Source: Polynucleobacter hallstattensis | Lineage (GTDB): Bacteria > Pseudomonadota > Gammaproteobacteria > Burkholderiales > Burkholderiaceae | Direction: 5' to 3' | Length of the DNA: 64,000 nucleotides | NCBI RefSeq assembly: GCF_018881835.1 | Contig: NZ_JACVPO010000001.1 | Span: 434,001 to 498,000, forward strand | In this document: one piece after another, positions 51,093-60,711 of the stretch | How positions within the stretch are numbered: position 1 is the first letter of the stretch | Layout of the letters: every line of letters begins with the position of its first letter | Program-made: the position numbers and the translations under genes | The notes under the pieces: model-generated | The model's database searches: none | Told to the model about the DNA's origin: nothing | Seen by the model: only the letters and a program-made list of their open reading frames with translations

Positions 51093-51866
51093 TTAGGCTA
51101 GCAAGCCATCAGCAATTAATTTAATACTCGCGATCAACAAGAAAATTTGAACGATGATGTAATACCACTTTACTGAAATCTTCCCAGCTAAATAAAACCC
51201 TAAATAGACACCCACTGGCACCAAGGGTAATAGCAGGATTGAAGTAGCTAGTTGCTTAAAGTTCAGCAAGTCAAGATAAGCATAAGGAACCAATTTCCCA
51301 ACATTGATGCAAGTGAAAAATATCCCCAAGGTTGAGGTGTATACGATAGGTAAAACTTTTTCACTCAACATATAGATCGTGATTGGTGGACCACCTATAT
51401 GGGCAACAAAAGAAGTAAAGCCCGATACGCCGCCCATCAATCTTCCAAGCCATGGCAGGGGCTTAGACTGCTTCAGATCTAAGCGAGCCATGATTAGGCT
51501 TTGAATTAAAAACAGTAGAGTGAAGATACCAATTGAGAGAGAAAGAATTTTAGGGGTAATAACAGAGAAGAATAGGAAGCCCAACAGCATGCCAAATGCA
51601 GCAGGCAATAAAATCAGCTTTAATATTCTCCAGTCAGCATTTTTTAGAAATCGCCTTAATCCTACCAAATCAATTGCAATCAGAAGTGGTAAAAGAATGG
51701 CTAAAGCCTCATGAATACTCGACTGACTTGCCATCAGGGGAAGCGAAAGTACACCTAAGCCTGCACCAAACCCACTTTTAGATATTCCTACAACAATGAC
51801 ACTAATCGCCGCAAATACAAAAAAGGCTACAGAGTGGTCATCAAAGGCTTGAAACAAAGAAATCAT
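51093..51866 (-). CDS. TauE/SafE family sulfite exporter-like permease
   Basis: 257 residues, about eight membrane segments. Family patterns: VVGISKSGFGAGLGVLSLPL near the start, MGGVSGFTSFVAHIGGPPIT in the middle. Members move sulfite, sulfoacetate or other small organic anions; the substrate is unknown here. Full length. Confidence 0.9.
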   Translation of the reverse strand: MISLFQAFDDHSVAFFVFAAISVIVVGISKSGFGAGLGVLSLPLMASQSSIHEALAILLPLLIAIDLVGLRRFLKNADWRILKLILLPAAFGMLLGFLFFSVITPKILSLSIGIFTLLFLIQSLIMARLDLKQSKPLPWLGRLMGGVSGFTSFVAHIGGPPITIYMLSEKVLPIVYTSTLGIFFTCINVGKLVPYAYLDLLNFKQLATSILLLPLVPVGVYLGFYLAGKISVKWYYIIVQIFLLIASIKLIADGLLA

Positions 51867-51977
51867 AAAGAGTTTGCTAAATACATAATCAGTAGAAATT
51901 CATTTTAGGGCTAAAAGCTTTTAGCATGGGCCTAAAAAAGGTATCCTGAGGCAATCAGGCTTCCAAATTGATAGCTC

Positions 51978-52508
51978 ATGAATATACCTAAGCCATTTAC
52001 CAACAAGGCCTATGCGCTTGGTGATGGGAGCTATTACCAGATTCGCTCTATTCAAGCGGATGATCGTGAACGAATCATTGAGCTATTCAATCACCTTTCG
52101 CCCGATAGTCGCTATCTTCGATTTGCCCACGCAATCTCTAAACTTCCAGATGACTTTCTTGATGACATCTTGCACTTGGACTATAAAAAAGAAATGGCAT
52201 TGCTTGCGGTAATCACCAGCCTCACCGGTACTGAGGAGATTATTGGGATTGCACGCTATGTGACGCCGCCCAATCAAAATGCTTGTGAATTCTCCCTAAG
52301 CGTGAGTGATAACTACACTACACATGGTGTTGGTACACATTTAATGCTTGATCTCATTGAACATGCTAAAAAGAATGGATTGAAAGAAATGATTGGGTAT
52401 GTTTTGAGTAAAAATTCTAGAATGCTGCATCTTGTCTCTGATCTGGGCTTTCAGATTCATAGCCAGGATGATGACCCTGACTTTAAAACTGTGAGTCTGC
52501 CACTGTGA
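51978..52508 (+). CDS. GNAT family N-acetyltransferase
   Basis: 176 residues with the GNAT core: YQIRSIQADDRERIIELFNH, ACEFSLSVSDNYTTHGVGTH (motif A, acetyl-CoA pyrophosphate loop with a T-H-G-V-G-T variant of Q/RxxGxG/A), then LVSDLGFQI. Substrate unknown. Its stop overlaps the GTG of the next gene (GTGA), so they are coupled. Confidence 0.87.
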   Translation: MNIPKPFTNKAYALGDGSYYQIRSIQADDRERIIELFNHLSPDSRYLRFAHAISKLPDDFLDDILHLDYKKEMALLAVITSLTGTEEIIGIARYVTPPNQNACEFSLSVSDNYTTHGVGTHLMLDLIEHAKKNGLKEMIGYVLSKNSRMLHLVSDLGFQIHSQDDDPDFKTVSLPL

Positions 52509-53047
52509 ACCGATCAAACCAAATCCATTCAGAAAATTCAATCCTTATCTTCATCGACTTACAGAGTCGTCTGATGCCTGCGATCGATCAAGGTGAAGCA
52601 GTGCTCAAGCAATGTATTCGCACTGCTCAAATTGCCCAACTACTCGAGATTCCGATTATTGGTACAGAGCAAAGTCCAGGCAGCTTAGGAAGCAATCTCG
52701 ATTCTATTAAGACCTTTTGCAGCAAAACGATTAAGAAGGAGCATTTCAATGCCTGTGCTGATGGCTTGATGGCCGCTATTCCTGATAATCGCCGACAGTG
52801 TATTGTGATGGGATGCGAAACCCATGTTTGCTTAATGCAAACAGCACTTCAGCTCATCGATGAGAGCTACGATGTTTTCGTAGTAGTAGATGGTGTTGGC
52901 TCACGCCGGGCACTCGACAAGCAAATTGCACTTGATCGACTAAACATTGCTGGAGCACGACTTATTACGGCGGAGATGCTCGGATTTGAGTGGCTAAAGA
53001 CAGCGCAAAATCCCGTCTTCAAAGAAGTTCTTGTGCTACTAAAATAA
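52505..53047 (+). CDS. Isochorismatase-family hydrolase
   Basis: 180 residues, GTG start coupled to the acetyltransferase stop. Cysteine-hydrolase triad visible: D18 in LIFIDLQSRL, K77/K78 in TIKKEHF and C109 in GCETHVCLMQTA; the cis-peptide region VMGCET is present. Resembles YcaC-like hydrolases acting on amides or nicotinamide-like compounds; substrate unknown. Confidence 0.9.
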   Translation: MNRSNQIHSENSILIFIDLQSRLMPAIDQGEAVLKQCIRTAQIAQLLEIPIIGTEQSPGSLGSNLDSIKTFCSKTIKKEHFNACADGLMAAIPDNRRQCIVMGCETHVCLMQTALQLIDESYDVFVVVDGVGSRRALDKQIALDRLNIAGARLITAEMLGFEWLKTAQNPVFKEVLVLLK

Positions 53048-53105
53048 TAGGGCCGGGCTTGCGAGACTTTATTTGCTATTCTGCAGCATCACTTAAAGGA
53101 TTCTT

Positions 53106-53324
53106 ATGACGAATGACACTCAAACCCAAAACGACGAAGATTTTGATTACGGGTGCGAATGCGCTATGACGCTCCTAAATGAACCTACTGAAGATTGCTT
53201 AAATGATCTGATTGATGAGCTTGATGAAGATGGCATGATCGCTACAGAAGTAGTTTATGGTCTCTTAGCAACCATCCTCATGAGTATCACCTCAGAGGAT
53301 GAAGATGATGAGGAAGTGCAGTAA
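53106..53324 (+). CDS. Small acidic hypothetical protein
   Basis: 72 residues, strongly acidic, with a Cys pair (YGCECAM) and a helical core (EVVYGLLATILMSIT). AAAGGA lies before the ATG. No family recognised; plausibly a real small gene because of the good ribosome site and compact spacing. Confidence 0.55.
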   Translation: MTNDTQTQNDEDFDYGCECAMTLLNEPTEDCLNDLIDELDEDGMIATEVVYGLLATILMSITSEDEDDEEVQ

Positions 53325-53330
53325 AACGAA

Positions 53331-53633
53331 CTACGCCAAGATTTGCAGGGCAAACTGATCCATGGCACTCGCCATAGCAACGTCTAACTCAGTTAAGGCC
53401 CCCAGAGAATGGGTGCTCAATCGTACCGATACCTTATTCCAAGAGTTTGACCAGTCTGGATGATGATCTAACTTCTCAGCGAAATCTGCACACAGCGTCA
53501 TGAATTCAAAGGCACTCTTAAAGTCCTTAAATACAAACACCCGCTCTAGCTCTTGAGTATCCAGATTTACCCGCCACTCAGGTAACACTTTTGCAAAATC
53601 AAAATCTTGAGCAAGTAGATTGAGTTTAGACAA
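53331..53633 (-). CDS. phhB: 4a-hydroxytetrahydrobiopterin dehydratase (PhhB/DCoH)
   Basis: 100 residues if started at the TTG at 53633, which has GGAG six bases upstream and leaves only an 8-base overlap with the pseudouridine synthase gene; upstream starts would overlap much more. Active-site cluster KLDHHPDWSNSWNKVSVRLS and the following THSLGALTELDVAMA are diagnostic. Recycles the pterin cofactor of aromatic amino acid hydroxylases; also seen as a stand-alone enzyme. Confidence 0.9.
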   Translation of the reverse strand: MSKLNLLAQDFDFAKVLPEWRVNLDTQELERVFVFKDFKSAFEFMTLCADFAEKLDHHPDWSNSWNKVSVRLSTHSLGALTELDVAMASAMDQFALQILA

Positions 53634-54360
53634 TGGAAGCTCCAACACTATGAGATAGTTTCTGTAAATCATCCGGGTACAGCCAACGCCACTCACCCTC
53701 AGCCAAATCTACTGGCATGATGTATTGTCCGATTTCGGTACGGTGCAGTTTGGCAACATGATTACCTACTGCAGCCATCATTCGCTTCACCTGATGATAG
53801 CGACCCTCAACAATAGTCATTGCTAAAATATTCTCCCCAAGCTGCTTACATGCTGTAGCAAAACAGGGTTTTGGGTCATCATCCAAAACAACCCCCGTTA
53901 ATAAATGATCAATCTGCTTTTGGGTAATGGGCTCTGGAGTTGTGATCTCATAAACCTTGCCAATGTTTTTCTTGGGTGTAGTCATCTTATGAATAAACTG
54001 GCCATCATCTGATATCAAAATTAAGCCAGTAGTGTCAAAGTCTAAGCGCCCGACACATTGCAAGCCTCGCTCTACAAAAGGTTTAGGCAACAAACTGTAG
54101 ACGCTGGGATGATGCGTAGTTTTATGAGAGCACTCATAGTCTGGCGGCTTATTAAACGCAATATAAGCTTTTTCATGAAACTCCCAATCTTTGCCCTCTA
54201 CATTGAGCATTAATCCATCGGTAGCAATGCGCTCCTCTGGATCATCCGCCGGAACACCATTCACCTTGACTAGGTCGGCATAGACTAAATCGCTGCAATA
54301 GCGCCTGGTACCAAAGCCTTGGCTAAATAGTATTTTTTCGATAGAAATTGGTTTGGCCAT
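53626..54360 (-). CDS. 16S rRNA pseudouridine synthase, RsuA family
   Basis: 244 residues. S4 RNA-binding domain (about 1-60), then the RsuA/RluB/E/F catalytic core with the Asp motif GRLDFDTTGLIL and a later EGRYHQVKRMMAAVGNHVAK. The target is most likely U516 of 16S rRNA (RsuA), though RluE or RluB-type specificity cannot be excluded by eye. Upstream of and overlapping phhB. Confidence 0.9.
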   Translation of the reverse strand: MAKPISIEKILFSQGFGTRRYCSDLVYADLVKVNGVPADDPEERIATDGLMLNVEGKDWEFHEKAYIAFNKPPDYECSHKTTHHPSVYSLLPKPFVERGLQCVGRLDFDTTGLILISDDGQFIHKMTTPKKNIGKVYEITTPEPITQKQIDHLLTGVVLDDDPKPCFATACKQLGENILAMTIVEGRYHQVKRMMAAVGNHVAKLHRTEIGQYIMPVDLAEGEWRWLYPDDLQKLSHSVGASIV

Positions 54361-54460
54361 ACCTTGCCGAGAATACTACAAAGCCGCTCTCACAGTAGTC
54401 GTGGAATGAAGCCGTTATGATGGACACATATCGCCTCCGAGCTTCTTACTTACTACCACC

Positions 54461-54997
54461 ATGCTCTCAACCCCAGCACCCAGAAATCCTCTTCATACTC
54501 GTGAAATTACTTTTCAGGGCTACGCTCGTGAAGATGGCCTATGGGATATTGAAGCGCATTTGCGAGATTTTAAATTTCAGCCATTTATCACCGGCGGAAA
54601 AACCTGGGAGCCAGGTCAAGCTTTTCACGATATGTGGGTTCGCATTACCGTCAATACTGAATTAGTGATTCAGGCAATTGAAGTGGCTATGGACAGCCAC
54701 CCTCACCCAGAATGCCCGCAGGTAATACCTCCAATGGATGCACTGATTGGCGCCCGCATTGGTAAGGGTTGGCGCAAAATTATCAACGAACACCTTGGAG
54801 GCATTAAGGGGTGCACTCATTTACGAGAGCTTCTCAGCAATATTGCTACCGCCGCATTCCAGTCTATTCCAGGCGCATTATTTGACCCGGATAACAATAA
54901 ACCACCCCTCTATTTGGGAACCTGTAAATCTTGGGATTTCAACGGGCCAGTAGTGATGCGTGCGTACCCTAAATTTTATAAGTGGAAGACCAAATGA
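54461..54997 (+). CDS. DUF2889 family protein
   Basis: 178 residues matching the DUF2889 pattern: PRNPLHTREITFQGYAREDG near the start, WDIEAHLRDFKF, DMWVRITVNTELVIQAIEVA, and the His/Cys-rich GGIKGCTHLRELLSNIATAA, with conserved Cys/His candidates (HPHPECP). Function is unknown for the family. Divergent from the rsuA-like gene. Confidence 0.85.
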   Translation: MLSTPAPRNPLHTREITFQGYAREDGLWDIEAHLRDFKFQPFITGGKTWEPGQAFHDMWVRITVNTELVIQAIEVAMDSHPHPECPQVIPPMDALIGARIGKGWRKIINEHLGGIKGCTHLRELLSNIATAAFQSIPGALFDPDNNKPPLYLGTCKSWDFNGPVVMRAYPKFYKWKTK

Positions 54998-55451
54998 TCC
55001 CTATACCCAAAACACCACAATAGTTGAGGCGCATTTATTGCGCCGGGCGTAATCCGCTGGAAGTCAATACTTGGGATCCATGGCAAGATTTAAGCAGGGT
55101 AATATACGAAAATATCTCTAACAATGATGAATCTTTGCACCACAAAGAATAGCGCGTAGCCAGCTCAAACTCAGAAGGAAATGGTCCAACTAGTACTATT
55201 AATCTGACTTGAGTTGTTATTAAACAAGCGCTCTTAGGGTCATCTAAAGTGGTTTCTCTGCAGCGCCGGCTGTATCAAAATAATTGACTATCTTGCCGCC
55301 ATACTGGGTTTGATTAAATAATTTCGATAACTTAATCAAGGATATCTAAGCACTAGCTGCTGAATAAAAACCGATATTCAGCAGCATATGCGCTAATTGA
55401 GAAAAATAGAGGCTCGATACAAAAAAGAAAAGTTAGAGCTCTCATCAAAAT
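54998..55451. other. 454-base intergenic region with two hairpins
   Basis: No open frame of note. A GGCGCA/TGCGCC hairpin (55028-55044) follows the DUF2889 stop by 30 bases, without a T-run. A perfect 11-bp inverted repeat GCTGCTGAATA / TATTCAGCAGC (55356-55385, loop AAAACCGA) lies about 65 bases beyond the end of the convergent FAH gene. The DNA between looks like decayed coding sequence, but no identity could be fixed. Confidence 0.45.
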
Positions 55452-56255
55452 TTAGATAATTTTCACCGCTAAATCCGGCAATCCGGCAATCGAACAACGC
55501 ACGATATCACCCCTAACTACTGGACCAACATTCTCAGGCGTTCCTGAATAAATAATGTCCCCAGGGAACAGTTCATTCGCTTCAGAAAGTTTGACAATTT
55601 GTTCTGCAACCGACCAAATCATCTGGCTAAGGTCAGCTTTCTGCTTGGTAATACCATTTACTGATAGCCCGATAGCACCATTTTTAAAATGTCCTACCTT
55701 ATCTACTGTGTAAATAGGTCCAATGGGCGCCGAGAAGTCGAATGACTTACCAATTTCCCAAGGTTTTTTTTGATCACCCATAAAACGCTGCAAATCTCGA
55801 CGCGTCATGTCCAGTCCTAGAGCGTAACCAAAAACATGCTCTAAGGCTTTTTCAAAGGGGATATTTTTTCCACCTTTATTTAATGCGGCTACCAACTCCA
55901 CTTCATAGTGATAGTTTTTAGTTAATGTTGGGTATGGATGATCAATAATTTTATTCGGAGCAACAAATTGAATTGCATCAGTTGGCTTCTGGAAAAAGAA
56001 TGGTGGCTCACGAGTTGGATCAGAGCCCATTTCTCTTGCATGAGCCGCATAATTTCGGCCGATACAGTAAACCCTTCTCACTGGAAATTCTTGCGAACTA
56101 CCAGCAATTGGAATGTATACCTGGCTCACGGTGAAAGGGGTTTTAACCTCTGCCGCTTGCGGCTGACTTACAACACCCGCAGTCGCAATGGTTGCTAGGC
56201 CAATACCCATCTTCATGGCATTACGTCGACTAGATTTACTATTCTGATCTGACAA
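55452..56255 (-). CDS. Fumarylacetoacetate hydrolase-family protein with Tat signal
   Basis: 267 residues from TTG 56255, selected for the excellent AAGGAGG just upstream; longer frames run into the SDR gene. A twin-arginine signal (SSRRNAMKMGIGLATIATAG, RR at 10-11, cleavage near QPQAAE) precedes a complete FAH fold: GRNYAAHAREMG, the metal-site region YHYEVELVAAL, GYALGLDMTRRDLQ, SFDFSAPIGP and PGDIIYSGTPENVG. FAH enzymes hydrolyse or decarboxylate acyl-pyruvates and related acids and are normally cytoplasmic, so export is unusual. Confidence 0.85.
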   Translation of the reverse strand: MSDQNSKSSRRNAMKMGIGLATIATAGVVSQPQAAEVKTPFTVSQVYIPIAGSSQEFPVRRVYCIGRNYAAHAREMGSDPTREPPFFFQKPTDAIQFVAPNKIIDHPYPTLTKNYHYEVELVAALNKGGKNIPFEKALEHVFGYALGLDMTRRDLQRFMGDQKKPWEIGKSFDFSAPIGPIYTVDKVGHFKNGAIGLSVNGITKQKADLSQMIWSVAEQIVKLSEANELFPGDIIYSGTPENVGPVVRGDIVRCSIAGLPDLAVKII

Positions 56256-56313
56256 ACTACCTCCTTGATTATTTTTATATATATCCACTTGTAACTTTAT
56301 CCTAATCTTTCCT

Positions 56314-57084
56314 CTAGCTCTCCATGCGGTGCACATTAAATGCATTAAAAGCTTGCTGAACCGGCATAACCTCCAAGACATTAATATTCATATGACTTGG
56401 CAAGTTAGCGGACCAATAAATAGCCTCCGCTACATCATCTGCACTTAATGCTGTCACACCGGTATAGACCTTGCCAGCCTTACTATCATCACCTTTAAAG
56501 CGCACATTCGAAAACTCAGTTCCAGAGCACATCCCTGGCTCAACGCAAGTAACACGTACTGGCGTACCGATCAAATCTGCCCTGAGATTTAAGCTAAATT
56601 GTTGAACAAAGGCTTTAGTGCCGCCGTAGACGTTACCACCTGGATAGGGGTAATTTGCTGCTACTGAGCCTAGATTAATCACATGGCCACACTTGCGCTC
56701 TACCATTCCCGGTAAAAAGGCGCGCGTCATATGCACTAGCCCCTTGATATTGGTATCAATCATCTGATCCCAATCCGTGAGCACAGCCTGATGCGCCGGC
56801 TCAAGACCTAAAGCCAATCCAGCGTTATTCACCAACACTGTCACCTTGGCAAACTCAGCTGGCAGTGTGGCTGCGAGTCCATCTACCTTTGCGCTATCGC
56901 AAACATCAATAGCTAAGGTTAATAATTTTTTCTGCTGCTCTGCCGGCAGAGATGCTTTTAAAGCCTCTAGGCGTTCCACCCTTCGACCCAAGGCGATCAC
57001 TTGATGGCCATGTGCCAAAAATCGCCTCGCAGTTGCCTCTCCAAAGCCAGCAGTAGCGCCGGTGACTAAAACTGTATGTTCCAT
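56314..57084 (-). CDS. SDR family oxidoreductase (YdfG-like)
   Basis: 256 residues. NAD(P) motif TGATAGFG at about 8-15, NNAG (about 89-92), catalytic Ser in LGSVAANYPYPGG and Tyr-x3-Lys in YGGTKAF. The Arg in ALGRRVERLEAL favours NADP. Matches 3-hydroxy-acid/serine dehydrogenase (YdfG) members by layout; substrate not certain. Upstream of the FAH gene by about 60 bases. Confidence 0.88.
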   Translation of the reverse strand: MEHTVLVTGATAGFGEATARRFLAHGHQVIALGRRVERLEALKASLPAEQQKKLLTLAIDVCDSAKVDGLAATLPAEFAKVTVLVNNAGLALGLEPAHQAVLTDWDQMIDTNIKGLVHMTRAFLPGMVERKCGHVINLGSVAANYPYPGGNVYGGTKAFVQQFSLNLRADLIGTPVRVTCVEPGMCSGTEFSNVRFKGDDSKAGKVYTGVTALSADDVAEAIYWSANLPSHMNINVLEVMPVQQAFNAFNVHRMES

Positions 57085-57136
57085 ATTGATCTACTTATTT
57101 TATGTAATTAGCTGAGTCATTTATATTACTGCGTAT

Positions 57137-57961
57137 ATGACATTGTTACGTATTTTTACCCACTGCCTGATTTCATTGGGATTCATCGGAAATGCTTTCG
57201 CTGATGAAAGTAAATTCTCTGGGGGGTTTTTAAATCTAGAGAAAGCATCTGATCAGCACTCAAGTCAGCGGGTTCTAGAGTTTTGGGGGTATCACAATAC
57301 CTTTGGAGAACAAACTCAAAGCGACACTTTAAAGCTTCGCTACTACCAGCCCCTACAGTTTGACCAGTGGCGAGGCACTATGCGGCTCGATACTTCCTAT
57401 GTTTCGACTTACGGACCCACCCTTGCTGAGCAGTCATCTGGCACTTATAACGCCGGCAACACCATGCTTACGGTCTGGGGAAATCACCCCAGTATTCTGA
57501 AGAATTGGGAAGGTACATTAGGCGGCAGGATTATCTTTCCGTTTGGTAATAACGGGCAATGGGCTGCCGGCCCTCAGATCGGCACAGTATATGTACCAAA
57601 CAAAGGCAGCGACTCACGACTCTCAGACTTTTCACCTTTACTCAGGTATATGTATGGATTTGATACTAAGGGTAATTCATTCGCTAGTAATCCCAATCAA
57701 CCGCCCCTGGTTCGTAATCTCAATATTTTTCCAACGCTTGGATTAAATATCTCTGCTAGCACTCAACTTCGATTATGGGATGAGAATGGAATCATCCTGA
57801 ATACAGGTGGAGGGGGCGGCTGGTTTGTCCCGCTCGATGCTATGGTGACTCATCGTCTTAATAAAAGTTTCTTATTCGCGGTAGGTGCTAGCAAACAGGT
57901 CGTGCAAAGTTATCCTGTTTACGACTGGTCTTTTTATGGAAAACTATCGTTTAATTTTTGA
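57137..57961 (+). CDS. Outer-membrane beta-barrel protein (hypothetical)
   Basis: 274 residues with a signal peptide (LLRIFTHCLISLGFIGNAFA). Alternating strand pattern, many aromatic residues and a C-terminal phenylalanine (DWSFYGKLSFNF), as in outer-membrane barrels. No specific porin family recognised. Convergent with the MBL gene eight bases away. Confidence 0.7.
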   Translation: MTLLRIFTHCLISLGFIGNAFADESKFSGGFLNLEKASDQHSSQRVLEFWGYHNTFGEQTQSDTLKLRYYQPLQFDQWRGTMRLDTSYVSTYGPTLAEQSSGTYNAGNTMLTVWGNHPSILKNWEGTLGGRIIFPFGNNGQWAAGPQIGTVYVPNKGSDSRLSDFSPLLRYMYGFDTKGNSFASNPNQPPLVRNLNIFPTLGLNISASTQLRLWDENGIILNTGGGGGWFVPLDAMVTHRLNKSFLFAVGASKQVVQSYPVYDWSFYGKLSFNF

Positions 57962-57968
57962 GTGGTAC

Positions 57969-58934
57969 TTAACCCAGATTTACCAAATGATCTTTCTGGA
58001 CAGTAGCTGCATTTGATTTCACTAAAGCTTCTACTAGCCAGACTTGAAAATCTTCACTGCTCATATTGAGCTGCTTGCGAATACTTTCCAATACAGGCGT
58101 ATCTGCAATCCACTGATTGACCTTTGCCACCTTCTGACTACGCCATTCCAATAGCTTGTACTTCAGGAGGACCTTAGCACCATGACGTGCATTGCGATCA
58201 GCATCGCTGGAGAGGTAATCGAGGCGGGATTTTGCAGTCTCAATTGACTTCCTGACATCCGTGAAAGGCTTGCCGTGCCCAGGAATAACCAAGGCAACGG
58301 GGAGATTCTCAATCAACTCTAAGGTCTGCGCTACCCCCTCAAAGCCACCTTCACCCCAGAGCTCAGGAAAGATGACTCCAAAGCCCTCCTCCCATAGCGC
58401 ATCGGCCGAGATCAAAATTTGATGCTGCTCTTGATACAACATGATTGAATGGTTGTCATGGCCTGGAGCAGCCAGAATTTGCCAGCAATAAGAGCCTAAG
58501 AGTATTTCTTCACTAGGCACAAGCAGGGCATGATGAGTGAAGCGTGGACACTCTTGGCCTAATTGCTGAAAGCTCAGCAAATCCTCATTCCAGTCTCGTA
58601 CGGCAATTGCCTCTGCTTCTGGTATCCATATCTCACAATCGAATGCCTTTGATAAGACTGCGTTAGCACCACAATGATCAGAATGTAGGTGGGTATTGAC
58701 AACTTTATTGAGATTTTTTAAGCCATGCTGCTTCAGTGCATTAGTGACCAGATCAACAGTCATCTGCTGGTGCGCGCAGTAGCCACTATCAACTAGTGAT
58801 ACATCTTCTTCACTGAAAAGTAATATATTGTTTGCCGATAGCCATCCGCGCTCGAAAATTTCTATTCCGGGTGGGAGCGAGTAATTGCCGATGCGCTTCT
58901 CAGGTAGCTGCATTTTTCTGCGCAGTGATTTCAA
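57969..58934 (-). CDS. Metallo-beta-lactamase fold hydrolase
   Basis: 321 residues. Zinc motif THLHSDHCGAN, later metal ligands in APGHDNHS, DALWEEG and IPGHGKPF. The C-terminal helical part (about 230-321) resembles the extra domain seen in SoxH or glyoxalase-II-like and alkylsulfatase-related MBL proteins. Substrate unknown. Not a beta-lactamase by any specific sign. Confidence 0.88.
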   Translation of the reverse strand: MKSLRRKMQLPEKRIGNYSLPPGIEIFERGWLSANNILLFSEEDVSLVDSGYCAHQQMTVDLVTNALKQHGLKNLNKVVNTHLHSDHCGANAVLSKAFDCEIWIPEAEAIAVRDWNEDLLSFQQLGQECPRFTHHALLVPSEEILLGSYCWQILAAPGHDNHSIMLYQEQHQILISADALWEEGFGVIFPELWGEGGFEGVAQTLELIENLPVALVIPGHGKPFTDVRKSIETAKSRLDYLSSDADRNARHGAKVLLKYKLLEWRSQKVAKVNQWIADTPVLESIRKQLNMSSEDFQVWLVEALVKSNAATVQKDHLVNLG

Positions 58935-58981
58935 GATTTTGAATATCGGAGTGAGGAAATCGAGTCATCGGCGGATTATCC

Positions 58982-59569
58982 TTAAATGGTAGATCGCTTG
59001 TCCAAAATCTTACGAACATAAGGAATCCTACAACATAACAGCAATAGCAAAACTACTGCATAGATTGTGACGGTATCGAAATCATTCTTGCCTGCTTTAT
59101 GCCACCAATAGTGGAGTATTGCAGTGCAGGCAATCAGATAGATGAGTCGATGTAAGTGTGCCCAGCGACGACCCAGTTTTCTTTGAGCCCAATGGGTAGA
59201 GGTCAGCGCTAGTGGAGATAGTAGAACCAGGCTAATAAAGCCCATCGTAATAAAGGGTCGCTTTACTACGTCTTTGAGCATCTCTATCAAATCAAAATCC
59301 TGATCCAGCCAAAGCCAAATGACAAAATGGAGTGCTGCGTAAAAGAAACTGAATAGACCCAACATTCTGCGATATCGAATCCACCTTGTTGAATTTGTCA
59401 TCAAACGTAATGGTGTCATCGCCAGCGTTAAACACAAGAAGACTAGCGCCCACGTTCCTGTTGAGCGCGTAATAAACTCAATCGGATTCGCGCCCAAACC
59501 ATCAGTAAACCCCAACCAAATCAAACGATCTAATGGCAATAAGGCTAATAGGAAGATCAGTAGCTTCAT
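58982..59569 (-). CDS. msrQ: MsrQ, haem-binding membrane subunit of the MsrPQ system
   Basis: 195 residues, about six membrane segments, with ferric-reductase-type His spacing (FYAALHFVIWLW, WAHLHRLIYLIACTAILHYW). Passes quinone electrons to MsrP. Follows msrP by 23 bases. Confidence 0.95.
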   Translation of the reverse strand: MKLLIFLLALLPLDRLIWLGFTDGLGANPIEFITRSTGTWALVFLCLTLAMTPLRLMTNSTRWIRYRRMLGLFSFFYAALHFVIWLWLDQDFDLIEMLKDVVKRPFITMGFISLVLLSPLALTSTHWAQRKLGRRWAHLHRLIYLIACTAILHYWWHKAGKNDFDTVTIYAVVLLLLLCCRIPYVRKILDKRSTI

Positions 59570-59592
59570 CCAGCTTTACTTATCGTATTGTA

Positions 59593-60555
59593 TTAATAGA
59601 ATTTCTTCAAATCCATCCCGGCATACATACTCGCTACTTGATCGCCATAACCATTAAACATTTGGGTTTTAATTTTGGGTGCAAAGGCGCCTTTAGAGTC
59701 TCCAATACGACGCTCAGTCGCCTGACTCCAACGGGGATGATCTACCAAAGGATTTACGTTGGAATAAAAACCATATTCCCTTGCATCAAATTGACTCCAG
59801 CTAGTCTTCGGCATTTCTTCTGTTAAACGGATTTTCACAATCGACTTCGCACTCTTAAAGCCATATTTCCAAGGCACCACAATTCGGACTGGGGCGCCAT
59901 TTTGCTTTGGTAGCATTTCGCCATAAAGACCAAAAGTGAGCAGCGTCAGGGGGTTCATAGCCTCATCCAAGCGTAGACCTTCGCGATAAGGCCAATCGAT
60001 AATCTGACTCTTCAGACCCGGCATTTGCTTGCGATCAGCTAAGGTAATAAATTCAACATACTTCGCAGAACCTAAAGGCTGCACCTGATTCAGTAACTTG
60101 GATAGTGAGTAACCATCCCAAGGAATAACCATCGACCAACCCTCAACGCAGCGCATACGATAAACACGCTCTTCCATCGGGGCAAGCTTAAGCAAGGCAT
60201 CTATATCCAAAGTCATTGGTTTTTTAACCAAACCTTCAATCGTCACGGTCCATGGCCGAGTTTGCAAACTATGGGCATAAGCAGCGGGATCTGATTTATC
60301 TGTACCAAACTCATAAAAGTTGTTATAGCCAGTGACATACTGATAAGTAGTTGATTCTTCTTTCAAAACAAAGTTTGGGTTTGGCGTAGCAATTAACTTT
60401 TGCGTAGTACTAGCAAGAGCCTCACGCGAGAACCAGGGTGCCAGTGCCAGACCAAAGGCTCCGGCTGCAGCATTCTTAATCAAGTCACGCCGTCCCTCAA
60501 AGACCGCTTTAGGGGTAATTTCCTGGGAAAGCCGCTTTTGCTCATTCGTAGACAT
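59593..60555 (-). CDS. msrP: MsrP, periplasmic methionine sulfoxide reductase (molybdenum)
   Basis: 320 residues. Tat signal with RR at 22-23 ([20 protein letters not shown]), a molybdopterin domain with the Mo-ligand Cys in [18 protein letters not shown], and [14 protein letters not shown]. Repairs oxidised methionines of periplasmic proteins. Paired with msrQ. Confidence 0.96.
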   Translation of the reverse strand: MSTNEQKRLSQEITPKAVFEGRRDLIKNAAAGAFGLALAPWFSREALASTTQKLIATPNPNFVLKEESTTYQYVTGYNNFYEFGTDKSDPAAYAHSLQTRPWTVTIEGLVKKPMTLDIDALLKLAPMEERVYRMRCVEGWSMVIPWDGYSLSKLLNQVQPLGSAKYVEFITLADRKQMPGLKSQIIDWPYREGLRLDEAMNPLTLLTFGLYGEMLPKQNGAPVRIVVPWKYGFKSAKSIVKIRLTEEMPKTSWSQFDAREYGFYSNVNPLVDHPRWSQATERRIGDSKGAFAPKIKTQMFNGYGDQVASMYAGMDLKKFY

Positions 60556-60661
60556 ATCAAAGTCTCCTCAATGGATTGAATCTAATAGTGACAATAAGCC
60601 TCATTCTCCTATGCCTACCAATTTATTGCTGAGCTACTGCATTAAGCTAAAAGGCGCACAA

Positions 60662-60697
60662 GAAAAAAGGGCAAACCAAACGGTTTACCCTTTTTGT
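60662..60697 (-). terminator. Intrinsic terminator after icd
   Basis: Minus strand AAAAAGGGTAAACC / GGTTTGCCCTTTTT: 14-bp stem with one G-T pair, loop GTTT, followed by TTC. It lies 15 bases beyond the icd stop and can work from both sides. Confidence 0.9.
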
Positions 60698-60711
60698 GAA
60701 GCAAGCTTATT

